Of a stretch of DNA of 42,868 nt, positions 23,888-31,847 are shown piece by piece. Source of the stretch: SOIA01 sp050116035 (GTDB lineage: Bacteria; Acidobacteriota; Aminicenantia; Aminicenantales; Aminicenantaceae); NCBI GenBank assembly GCA_050116035.1, contig JASFPJ010000001.1, forward strand, positions 1-42,868, written 5' to 3'. Numbering within the stretch: position 1 is the stretch's first letter; each line of letters opens with the position of its first letter. The notes under the pieces are model-generated. The model searched no databases. It had not been told where the DNA came from and saw nothing but the letters and a program-made list of their open reading frames with translations. Both the position numbers and the translations under genes were made by a program.

Positions 23888-26086
23888 TTAAATCCGCCAC
23901 AGAAAAGAGGCTTTGAAGAAGAATCCTCTCTGAGTTTCCAGGTATCTATCGGCAGGAATGTAATCACTGCCCGTCCACTGGATTCTCTCGTAGAAAGAGC
24001 CATAGCCGATGTGGATAACCGTTCCCGGGATGTAAGTGAAGGAAGCGAGAAAGTCTGTCAACAATGTCTTCCGGAAGGCATTGTATTCGACAATTCCTCT
24101 GAAAAAAAGGTATTTGTTCACTTGGAAGGTGTTCCGGCTCCGGATGATCGTGTAGTCGTATTCTTTGACAGAATCAGAATCACGATAGAAGTCAGTGTAA
24201 GTCAGACTCAAGGCGAGATGAAGTTTTTCGGCGGGCTGATAGATGACAGTGGCTGAAGCCGAGTTGCCGCTTCCCTGGTAGGGATCGACCACGTAACGGA
24301 TTTTTTTCCCGTAGCTGTACGTGAGGCGGAAATACAGTTGTTTGGTGAATTGACTGGCTCCGAGGAACCTGACCGCACTGATGTTGAGTCTCTCCCCTTG
24401 AAAAACTTCATTCGCATAGCGGCCCCCTAACAGGATAAAGGAGTCTCGTGGGAAGAGTAATCTCAGGTCCAGAGAGTTGAAAGTCTCATACAGGCCGCTG
24501 AATCTGTCGCGGATTTGAGTGCTGTGAAACATAGGATCGATTCTTCTGACTAATTTTGATTTGGGATAAAACATGCGCAGGAATCCTGACCTGAACCTGG
24601 TTAAACCTGTGCGTGTGATGTAACCTGTTTCCGTCCAGAAGTCTTCCCCGATATCCTGAAGCCCTAACCGGATGATCCAGTTTCTTGTGAGATAGTAATA
24701 ATCCAAGCCCAATGCATGTCCGTCGTCCCGGGTCGAGACATCATCCAACTTGGTCTGCGACCCGAAGAGGTGATATCCGAAGAGGCTGGACTGGGTTAGC
24801 CTGATCTGCCCGTCCACACCCAAAACTCTGTTATAGCCACTGGCGCGCTCTCTGCCCGTGTAGAATGCCCCGATGAAGCCGTCCTTCGCTAAAGCTCGTT
24901 TATACCGGAATATTCCAAAGTGGGCTCTGTTATCTGTTTCAGTATCCGGCAGATCATCCAGGGCATAGATCGAGGCGACCGTGTTCTTTTTTCCGATTCT
25001 CCCGTTTAATTTCATGCCCACCAAGGGATCGATGATTGTTCTCGTGTGCACGACTTCCATGAGAGGGTCGCCAGAGTTGAATCCCCCAAAATTGAATTTT
25101 TCCAGTCCCTCCAGGAAAAAAGGCCTCGTCTCCGGGAAGAAGAGAGCATACCGAAGGTTGAAATCCACCTGCCCGGCGTCTGCCTCCACCTGGCTGAAGT
25201 CAGGATTATAGGTTCCGTCCAAGACGAGATTGGAGGTGATACCGTATTTAGCCGTGAGACTGATGTCTCGCTCGCTCCCAGCCGAAGCCAAATCCCCTTC
25301 GTCTATTAAACGACTTTGGCTGTACGTGAAAGCCGGCAGGACTTCAAAGAGAGTATAGTGTTTTATATCATGGAAAATGATGGTTCGTGTCTGGGTTAAA
25401 AAGTTTGGTCCCTGAGCGGGATCCAGAGGAGGATACGTCCCGGCTTCAGAACGCCGGCTGATCTTGCGCTCAAATATGACTCCCATCTCGACAGGATCTT
25501 TGTGTGTAAATCGGATGCTCTTTAACGGGATTTTCAGCTCGATTGCGTATCCTTCTTCATCGATTTTTCCGTGGCTGTACCAGACAATATCCACACTGAA
25601 ATCTTCAGCGCCCCCCTCAAACCTGGAATCTCCCTGGATTCCCAGAGGATTGACATATAACGCATACAGGGATTGATGGTCGTTAAAGGAGTCTAGATTG
25701 ATGCAGATCCAGTCATCCGCATGAATGTTGTCTCGTCTGCTGACCGAAGCTTTGACCTTATCGGGCTGACTGTCAAAACAGCGGAACGCGAAATACAGAT
25801 TCTCCCGGTCATAGGCGTAATAGACGATAGAGTTCTCGACCATGTTAATGCCGTAATCCGGGTGATAGGTTTGAAAGCCCGTCTCGTGAGGCGCCTTTTG
25901 CCAGACCGGATCATCCAGTTTTCCGTCGAGGACGGGGGGAATATCCGTTTTATACGGAATGAGCGGTTCAAGCGTATCCATAGCCGACGCAGATAAAACC
26001 ATCAGAAAAAAAGCAGAGAGGAACACAAGAATTAGTTGTTTATTACAGATTTGATGACTGGTCCGTTGATGAATCATTTTTTCCAT
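23888..26086 (-). CDS. CBM9-like / DUF5916 outer-membrane beta-barrel protein
   Basis: The 732-residue product has a signal peptide (about residues 18-36, ending ASA). An N-terminal carbohydrate-binding-like domain (about 45-225; DIPPVLDGKLDDPVWQKA, DDWICINLD, GYAIELKIPL) resembles CBM9. The remaining 500 residues are rich in alternating aromatic and polar strands, as in an outer-membrane beta-barrel, and end with an aromatic residue followed by RI (SFLWRI). The architecture is that of DUF5916 proteins, which occur in Bacteroidota and Acidobacteriota-like bacteria. The N-terminal half probably sits in the periplasm or outside. Substrate and transport role are unknown. No strong ribosome binding site is visible before the chosen ATG; an internal ATG three codons later is possible. 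Confidence 0.85.
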   Translation of the reverse strand: MEKMIHQRTSHQICNKQLILVFLSAFFLMVLSASAMDTLEPLIPYKTDIPPVLDGKLDDPVWQKAPHETGFQTYHPDYGINMVENSIVYYAYDRENLYFAFRCFDSQPDKVKASVSRRDNIHADDWICINLDSFNDHQSLYALYVNPLGIQGDSRFEGGAEDFSVDIVWYSHGKIDEEGYAIELKIPLKSIRFTHKDPVEMGVIFERKISRRSEAGTYPPLDPAQGPNFLTQTRTIIFHDIKHYTLFEVLPAFTYSQSRLIDEGDLASAGSERDISLTAKYGITSNLVLDGTYNPDFSQVEADAGQVDFNLRYALFFPETRPFFLEGLEKFNFGGFNSGDPLMEVVHTRTIIDPLVGMKLNGRIGKKNTVASIYALDDLPDTETDNRAHFGIFRYKRALAKDGFIGAFYTGRERASGYNRVLGVDGQIRLTQSSLFGYHLFGSQTKLDDVSTRDDGHALGLDYYYLTRNWIIRLGLQDIGEDFWTETGYITRTGLTRFRSGFLRMFYPKSKLVRRIDPMFHSTQIRDRFSGLYETFNSLDLRLLFPRDSFILLGGRYANEVFQGERLNISAVRFLGASQFTKQLYFRLTYSYGKKIRYVVDPYQGSGNSASATVIYQPAEKLHLALSLTYTDFYRDSDSVKEYDYTIIRSRNTFQVNKYLFFRGIVEYNAFRKTLLTDFLASFTYIPGTVIHIGYGSFYERIQWTGSDYIPADRYLETQRGFFFKASFLWRI

Positions 26087-26270
26087 TGAATCAGAATGAT
26101 TTGAAACATGAAAAGTTGCTTATACCATGAAAAAAAAATTCAAGTCAAACACAGGAGATTGAGAATGCCAGTTAGGCTTGCATTTCAAAAGGCTCTTTTT
26201 TATTATGGGAGGGCTGGAAAAAGGCTGCCACTGGAAAAATAATAATGAATGAGTAAAGGGGTGATGGAAC

Positions 26271-26744
26271 ATGGCTAAATTAAAGATATCATGGAAAGAG
26301 AAACTGGCGGACGATAAAGATTTGCCCAAGGTTATCAAGATCAACGAGAAGATGAGTAAGAGGTGGGGAACAGGGACTTGCGTCATCCCGGCGCCAAGGG
26401 AAGTGGATGAAATCATGAGCAAGGTTCCCAAAGGAAAGCTTCTCACCATTAATGAGATCAGGATGATCCTGGCCAAAAAGCATAATGCGTCGATCGGCTG
26501 TCCGATCACCACGGGGATTTTTGCCTGGGTGGCGGCCAACGCTGCCGGGGAAGCCAAAGCCGAAGGAAAGAAAAGAATCACACCTTATTGGCGCACATTG
26601 AAAACCGGAGGGATCCTGAATGAGAAATATCCTGGGGGGATTGAAGGTCAGAAAAAACTGTTGCAGGGAGAAGGGCACAAAGTCCTCCAGAAAGGAAAAA
26701 AGTTTGTAGTCTTGGATTTTGAGAAGAACCTGGCCAATTTATGA
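26271..26744 (+). CDS. MGMT/ATL-like DNA-binding-domain protein lacking the acceptor cysteine
   Basis: The 157-residue protein resembles the C-terminal domain of O6-alkylguanine-DNA alkyltransferases: KVPKGKLLTINEIRMILAKK matches the helix-turn-helix entry and ITPYWRTLKTGG aligns with the active-site region. In true alkyltransferases that region reads PCHR with an alkyl-accepting Cys; here it reads TPYWR, so direct repair by alkyl transfer is not expected. Alkyltransferase-like proteins also lack the Cys but keep DNA binding. Whether this protein binds damaged DNA is unknown. AAAGGGG precedes the ATG. It is followed by a helical-repeat gene 62 bases on. Confidence 0.65.
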   Translation: MAKLKISWKEKLADDKDLPKVIKINEKMSKRWGTGTCVIPAPREVDEIMSKVPKGKLLTINEIRMILAKKHNASIGCPITTGIFAWVAANAAGEAKAEGKKRITPYWRTLKTGGILNEKYPGGIEGQKKLLQGEGHKVLQKGKKFVVLDFEKNLANL

Positions 26745-26806
26745 AGCCCTTCAACCGAAGTCATCCAGAATAAATATTTAAAATAGATTTAAAGGAGAGG
26801 AATCCC

Positions 26807-27430
26807 ATGCAGCCTGATTTGAATGATAAAAATATGAATGTTGAAAGCATGGCAAGGAAAGCATTGAAGGAGGAAGGAGTTCTTTCAAACTTGATAGATA
26901 ACCTGACAACCAAGAATGAAACAGTCCGGTACAATTGTTCGAAAACCTTGAATCTCTTATGCGAGGAACACCCTGAAGTTCTCTATCCGAAATGGGATTT
27001 CTTTGTCGAGCTTCTCAACTCCGATCACACGTACTGGAAGTTGAGTGTGATCCCTCTTTTAGCGAACCTGGCAAGAATCGATACCGAAAATAAGTTCGAA
27101 GGAATTTTCGAGAAGTTTTTTGGGCTTTTGAATGATAAAAGCATGATTCCGGCGGCCTGGATTGCTGATAACTCCGGCAAGATCGCAAAGGCCAAACCAG
27201 AACTGCAGACTCGAATTACAGATAAGTTATTAAGCATTGATAAAACGCACCACCCCCCAGAACGAAGAGACCTGATAAAGGCCGGTGCCATAGTATCGTT
27301 CGATGAATACTTTGAAGAAGCGAAAGATCAAAAAAAGATTTTGGAATTCGTTAAAAAACAGTTAAGCTCCAAGAGTCCCAAAACGGCCAAGAAAGCCACG
27401 GATTTTTTAAAGAAGCATGGAATTGGATAG
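26807..27430 (+). CDS. HEAT-like helical-repeat protein
   Basis: The 207-residue product is almost entirely helical and shows HEAT-like units, for example VRYNCSKTLNLLCEEHPEVLY and YWKLSVIPLLANLARI, where paired helices share a spacing of about 38 residues. It has no signal peptide or membrane segment. The AAAGGAGAGG sequence precedes the ATG. It follows the MGMT-like gene on the same strand. Such proteins act as scaffolds; in bacteria some HEAT-like proteins are alkylpurine glycosylases (AlkC/AlkD), which makes the neighbour suggestive, but I see no glycosylase signature and do not claim it. Confidence 0.65.
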   Translation: MQPDLNDKNMNVESMARKALKEEGVLSNLIDNLTTKNETVRYNCSKTLNLLCEEHPEVLYPKWDFFVELLNSDHTYWKLSVIPLLANLARIDTENKFEGIFEKFFGLLNDKSMIPAAWIADNSGKIAKAKPELQTRITDKLLSIDKTHHPPERRDLIKAGAIVSFDEYFEEAKDQKKILEFVKKQLSSKSPKTAKKATDFLKKHGIG

Positions 27431-27487
27431 GGATGATTCTGAGCTAGTGATTGACAAGAAGGTAGTGAAGTCCGGAATCAGCTCTTC

Positions 27488-27700
27488 TCATTCCTGATAT
27501 TCAAAGACATCTTCTATCTGAACTCTGAATACCTTCGCAATCCTGAACGCGAGAGCTAAAGAGGGCACATATTTTCCCTGCTCCAGGGCGACAATCGTCT
27601 GGCGAGTGCATCCGGCACGATCTGCCAGTTCCTGCTGGGTCATTTCGTTGTTTTCAAAGCGAAGCTTTCTGACCCTGTTCTGAATCTCAGCTTTCGCCAC
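27488..27700 (-). CDS. Small XRE-family transcriptional regulator
   Basis: This 70-residue protein is a single helix-turn-helix domain: RVRKLRFENNEMTQQELADRA and CTRQTIVALEQGKYVPSLALAF are the classical XRE (Cro/CI) helices. A longer frame extends upstream, but the GTG at 27700 has AAGGATGG six bases before it and gives the usual length of these regulators. The gene overlaps the end of the membrane-protein gene by 14 bases, so the two are co-transcribed and probably coupled. A palindrome covers the -10 box of their promoter, consistent with autorepression. Such pairs of a small multi-pass protein and a compact XRE regulator are common in Firmicutes and elsewhere. Confidence 0.88.
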   Translation of the reverse strand: MAKAEIQNRVRKLRFENNEMTQQELADRAGCTRQTIVALEQGKYVPSLALAFRIAKVFRVQIEDVFEYQE

Positions 27701-28145
27701 GACCGACCATCCTTGAGTGGAGAAAAAGTCCCAAAGCTGAATGGGATATGTATCCCCAGAATACGCTCGTGTATCCGAGGAACCACATCCAGCCAACGGG
27801 AACACATTGGCTTTCACGATAAGTCTCATAAAGAGTGATGCATAAGAAAAACACATAAATGAGAACCAGTATCAAAGCGGCCCCACTCGACCGCCTCTGG
27901 ATGTGTTCGTCACGTTCATCCTTAACAATCTTGTCTGTTCTGCCTTTGGTCCTGGTCAAAAACATCATGATGAAATAAGATAGATAACCGGCTGCGAAGA
28001 GGATAGCCACAAACACGAATCTTGGCTTATCCTGCGCATAGGTTGCCGGTCCTCCTCTGGAAAAGAAAATCGGAATGAATGCAGCTGTGACAATTCCCCA
28101 GATGATGAGTGTGAATAACGCCTGTTTTGTCGGTTGAGTCATCAT
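27687..28145 (-). CDS. Four-segment membrane protein of an XRE operon
   Basis: The 152-residue product has hydrophobic segments near residues 10-28, 43-65, 89-108 and 122-142, with a basic/acidic loop (KGRTDKIVKDERDEHIQRRSS) between segments two and three; the phrase DERDEHIQRRS is common in small membrane proteins paired with XRE regulators. An upstream in-frame start exists, but the GGAGG at 28155-28151 places translation at the ATG at 28145 (or 28142). The regulator gene overlaps its 3' end. Function is unknown. Confidence 0.78.
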   Translation of the reverse strand: MMTQPTKQALFTLIIWGIVTAAFIPIFFSRGGPATYAQDKPRFVFVAILFAAGYLSYFIMMFLTRTKGRTDKIVKDERDEHIQRRSSGAALILVLIYVFFLCITLYETYRESQCVPVGWMWFLGYTSVFWGYISHSALGLFLHSRMVGRGES

Positions 28146-28171
28146 GTCTGCCTCCATAATGACAATATAAT

Positions 28172-28207
28172 CATACATAATGTATGCTAATTCATACAAA
28201 TTGTCAA
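28172..28207 (-). promoter_or_regulatory. Promoter with overlapping palindromic operator for the membrane protein-XRE operon
   Basis: On the minus strand TTGACA (28207-28202) and TACATT (28184-28179) are 17 bases apart. A perfect 7-base inverted repeat with one central base, CATACAT-A-ATGTATG (28172-28186), covers the -10, and an outer pair TGACAAT/ATTGTCA (28160-28166 and 28200-28206) frames the whole site. The arrangement suits repression by the XRE protein encoded downstream. Confidence 0.55.
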
Positions 28208-28291
28208 GTAATTATTACATTAAGTATTGGTTTTGGTTGAGCCACAAATGGACTTCCGTTGGACATCGAGAAATTTGATTCTTGTTATATC

Positions 28292-28320
28292 TTGACACCT
28301 TTTTTTGGCTTTGATAAAAG
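28292..28320 (+). promoter_or_regulatory. Putative promoter for the second Asp-box gene
   Basis: TTGACA (28292-28297) is followed after 17 bases by TAAAAG (28315-28320), about 46 bases before the ATG at 28367. The -35 is consensus; the -10 matches four of six positions. Confidence 0.42.
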
Positions 28321-28366
28321 TGAGAAACTCCCAATGCAATTAAATTCCAATTAAGAAGGAGGGACA

Positions 28367-31300
28367 ATGCGTATACCCAATCTTAAGAATTATCTATTGG
28401 TTTTTTTGTGTTTGATCTTGATTAGCCCCCTGGCTGGGCTGCCCATGGACAAAAAAAAGGCAAAACCTCAGGAAGATTTACTAGGGAAACTGTCTTTGAA
28501 TGCTTTTAGATTGAGAGCCATCGGGCCAGCCGTGACTTCCGGCCGGATATCGGACTTTGCTGTCAACCCGAAAAAGAAAAGCGAGTACTATGTGGCCACA
28601 TCATCTGGAGGCGTGTGGAAAACAACGAACGCCGGGACATCCTATCAGCCTGTTTTTGACAGACAGGATTCCTATTCCATTGGCTGTGTGACTATGGACC
28701 CGAACAACCACAATGTTGTCTGGGTCGGGACCGGAGAGAACAACAACCAGCGCAGTGTCGCTTACGGAGATGGAATCTACAAGACGGAGGACGGCGGACG
28801 AACCTGGAAGAACATGGGTCTCAAGACTTCCGAACACATCGGCATGATCGCTGTCGACCCAAGGGACTCCGATGTGGTCTATGTAGCGGCCTATGGTCCC
28901 TTGTGGAGAGCGGGCGGAGAACGCGGACTGTATAAGACCGTCGATGGAGGGAAGACCTGGAAGGCTGTTTTAACGATCAGTGAGCACACGGGAGTGAGCG
29001 AGGTTTATCTTGACCCTCGGGATCCAGATGTGATCTATGCTGTGGCGCACCAGCGGCGGCGGCATGTGTTTACCCTGGTTGATGGGGGGCCTGAATCCGC
29101 TGTTCATAAATCGGAAGACGGCGGGAAAACATGGAAGAAAATCACTCGTGGGCTTCCGGGCGGTCACCTTGGCCGGATCGGGCTGGCCCTATCTCCAGTG
29201 AACCCGGATTATCTCTACGCGATTGTCGAAGCGCAACCCGGAAAGGGCGGATTTTACCGCAGCACAAACCGCGGCGCTTCCTGGGAAAGACGCAGCAGCT
29301 ACACTTCCCGGGGCAATTATTACCAGGAATTGTTCTGTGACCCCAAGGACATCAACCGGGTTTATTCCATGGATGTCTATCTCCGGGTGACAGATGATGG
29401 CGGAAGAACCTGGAGCGCCCTCGGTGAGAGACACAAACATGTCGATAATCACGCCCTGTGGATTGATCCCAACGACACGGATTATTATCTGGTGGGATGT
29501 GACGGCGGTATCTATGAGTCTTTCGACAGAGGAAGGACCTGGAAGTATTTCCCCAATCTTTCAGTAGCCCAGTTCTATAAAGTGGCGGTCGATAATTCCG
29601 AACCGTTCTATTATGTTTACGGCGGAACCCAGGACAATTACAGTTTAGGAGGGCCTTCGCGAACAACAAGCTCTCATGGGATTGTTAACTCTGACTGGTT
29701 TGTGACTCAAGGAGGGGACGGCTTCGAGTCTCAGGTGGACTGGAAAGACCCCAACATCGTCTATGCGCAGTCGCAGTACGGCAACCTGATCCGTTTTGAC
29801 AAGAAGAGCGGGGAAAGGCTGGGCATCCGGCCTAAGGAACGAAAAGGAGAGAAGTCCTACCGCTGGAACTGGGATGCGCCCCTTCTGGTCAGTCCACATT
29901 CCCACACTAGACTTTACTTTGCCGCGAACAAGGTCTTCCGCAGTGACGACCGGGGAAATACATGGAAGGTGATCAGCGGTGATCTAACCCGCCAGATCGA
30001 CAGGAATAAGCTTGAGGTCATGGGCCGGATCTGGCCCATGGATGCGGTGGCGAAAAACGCCAGCACTTCCCAGTATGGGACCATTGTGGCTCTGGATGAA
30101 TCCCCAGTCCAAGAGGATTTGATCTATGTGGGTACGGATGATGGCCTGATCCAGGTGACCGAAAACGGAGGAGCAACCTGGCGAAAGATCGATAAGTTTC
30201 AAGGCGTTCCGGACAGAACCTATGTCAATGATATCATCGCTTCCCAGCACGAAAAAGGCACGGTGTACGCGGCGTTCAATAATCACAAAAACGGCGACTT
30301 CAAGCCCTATGTCCTGAAGAGCACAGATACCGGCAAAACCTGGGTATCCATCTCTTCCAACCTACCTGAAAGAGGTTCTGTCTACGCCTTGGAAGAAGAC
30401 CATGTCAACAGGAACCTCCTGTTTGCAGGGACTGAGTTCGGGTTGTTTGTCAGTGTGGATGGAGGAAAGAACTGGAAGCCACTTAAAAACGGGCTGCCGA
30501 CTATCGCTGTTCGCGACATCGCCATCCAGAAGAGAGAAAATGACTTGGTTCTGGCTACTTTTGGCCGGGGATTCTATATCCTGGATGATTACACACCTCT
30601 CCGTTCTCTCAATAAGGAGATTCTCAATTCTGACGCCCATATTTTCCCGATCAAGGACGCTTTGATGTACATGGAGTCCTCGCCTCTGGGTTCAGGAGGA
30701 GCCGCCGGAAAGGGTTTCCAAGGGGAGATGTATTTCAATGCAAAGAATCCTCCTCTTGGAGTGGTCTTCACCTATCATCTGAAAGAATCCATCAGGACTT
30801 TAAGAGATAAACGAATGGAGAAAGAAAAGGCCGCTTTTAAAGATGGGAAGCCGGTTTATTATCCCACCTATGAGGAGATGAAAGCGGAAGAAAAGGAGGA
30901 AACTCCCTATCTTATTTTCACCATTCTGGATGATGAGGATAATGTCGTGCGCAAACTCAGGGCTTCAGCCCAGGCTGGACTTCATCGGATTGTCTGGGAT
31001 TTGATGTATCCAGCTCTGGCTCCCACGAGTTTGCAGGAGACAAATCCCACTTCGAGCGGACGCTCGAGCACTCCGGTCCTTCCCGGGGAATACAAAGTTT
31101 TCCTTTCGAAAAATGTCAATGGAGTGGTGACGAAGCTCACCGAGCCAGTGGTTTTCAAAGCCGTGGTGTTGGGCAACACATCCTTACCAGCAAAAGACTG
31201 GGCTGAGCTTGCGGCTTTTCAGAAGAAGGTGAGAGAACTGAGTCGAGCTGTCAATGCTGCCTCGAGTGTTATGAGGGAGCTGGCGGATAAAGCCCGCCAC

Positions 31301-31669
31301 TATCGGGTGGCCTTGAAGAGTGTCACGGTTGACGATTCCCAGATTTATGCGCAGATCAAAGCCCTCGAGGCAGAAGCGAGCGAAATTCAGGTATTACTCT
31401 TCGGCGACCGCACACTGAGAAGGATTGATAAGGATGCCGAGCCTGGCTTGAGCAGCCGGATAAGCAGCATCATCTATGAACAGAGACGGTCGACTTCTGC
31501 CCCAACACAGACTCAGAGGGATGCCTACAGGATTGTGGCGGATGATTTTGGCTCGATCCTGCAGAAGCTGAAGAAATTAGTCGAGGAGAATGTCAAGGAG
31601 ATCGAGAAGAAGCTGGATGAGATCGGTGCGCCGTACACCCCGGGCCGCTTTCCGAATTGGAAAAAATAA
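28367..31669 (+). CDS. Exported giant Asp-box (BNR/sortilin VPS10-like) beta-propeller protein, paralog
   Basis: The 1100-residue protein opens with a signal peptide (about residues 8-25) and carries about eleven Asp-box-type motifs, including TEDGGRTW, TVDGGKTW, SEDGGKTW, SFDRGRTW, SDDRGNTW and SVDGGKNW. These define tandem beta-propellers of the VPS10/sortilin fold. It shares the whole plan of the protein at 4614: the same opening (LRAIGPAVTSGRI versus RARSIGPANMSGRI), the same end of the propeller region (TVAVRDIAI/VPVRDLAV region followed by NDLV-xx-T-GR) and a similar C-terminal beta domain plus helical tail. GAAGGAGGG precedes the ATG. It is monocistronic, with its own promoter. Ligand and role are unknown; neither paralog shows a hydrolase active site I can recognise. 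Confidence 0.88.
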   Translation: MRIPNLKNYLLVFLCLILISPLAGLPMDKKKAKPQEDLLGKLSLNAFRLRAIGPAVTSGRISDFAVNPKKKSEYYVATSSGGVWKTTNAGTSYQPVFDRQDSYSIGCVTMDPNNHNVVWVGTGENNNQRSVAYGDGIYKTEDGGRTWKNMGLKTSEHIGMIAVDPRDSDVVYVAAYGPLWRAGGERGLYKTVDGGKTWKAVLTISEHTGVSEVYLDPRDPDVIYAVAHQRRRHVFTLVDGGPESAVHKSEDGGKTWKKITRGLPGGHLGRIGLALSPVNPDYLYAIVEAQPGKGGFYRSTNRGASWERRSSYTSRGNYYQELFCDPKDINRVYSMDVYLRVTDDGGRTWSALGERHKHVDNHALWIDPNDTDYYLVGCDGGIYESFDRGRTWKYFPNLSVAQFYKVAVDNSEPFYYVYGGTQDNYSLGGPSRTTSSHGIVNSDWFVTQGGDGFESQVDWKDPNIVYAQSQYGNLIRFDKKSGERLGIRPKERKGEKSYRWNWDAPLLVSPHSHTRLYFAANKVFRSDDRGNTWKVISGDLTRQIDRNKLEVMGRIWPMDAVAKNASTSQYGTIVALDESPVQEDLIYVGTDDGLIQVTENGGATWRKIDKFQGVPDRTYVNDIIASQHEKGTVYAAFNNHKNGDFKPYVLKSTDTGKTWVSISSNLPERGSVYALEEDHVNRNLLFAGTEFGLFVSVDGGKNWKPLKNGLPTIAVRDIAIQKRENDLVLATFGRGFYILDDYTPLRSLNKEILNSDAHIFPIKDALMYMESSPLGSGGAAGKGFQGEMYFNAKNPPLGVVFTYHLKESIRTLRDKRMEKEKAAFKDGKPVYYPTYEEMKAEEKEETPYLIFTILDDEDNVVRKLRASAQAGLHRIVWDLMYPALAPTSLQETNPTSSGRSSTPVLPGEYKVFLSKNVNGVVTKLTEPVVFKAVVLGNTSLPAKDWAELAAFQKKVRELSRAVNAASSVMRELADKARHYRVALKSVTVDDSQIYAQIKALEAEASEIQVLLFGDRTLRRIDKDAEPGLSSRISSIIYEQRRSTSAPTQTQRDAYRIVADDFGSILQKLKKLVEENVKEIEKKLDEIGAPYTPGRFPNWKK

Positions 31670-31754
31670 AGAAAAGGCGCATAAAAAAAGTTAGAGGAAT
31701 AAAGACTCGCTCAATAATTCGGCAGCAACTGTTAATTATTCTGCAGATAGATGT

Positions 31755-31782
31755 GTCATTGCGAGCACAGCGTGGCAATCTC
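31755..31782. repeat. Remnant of a dispersed GTCATTGCGAG...GTGGCAATCTC repeat
   Basis: The segment starts with GTCATTGCGAG and ends with GTGGCAATCTC, with ATTGC and GCAAT as inverted ends. This word pair recurs in intergenic palindromic repeats of many bacterial genomes, as I recall it, and its reverse-strand translation (PRCARND) is a common spurious-protein signature of those repeats. Here the centre is very short, so it looks like a degenerate copy. It lies between the two convergent genes ending at 31669 and 31848. Confidence 0.45.
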
Positions 31783-31847
31783 TTAAGAATATTTAAATAG
31801 TAATATTTATTTGCACAAGGAAAATGGAAACGTTTCCTTAAATTAAA

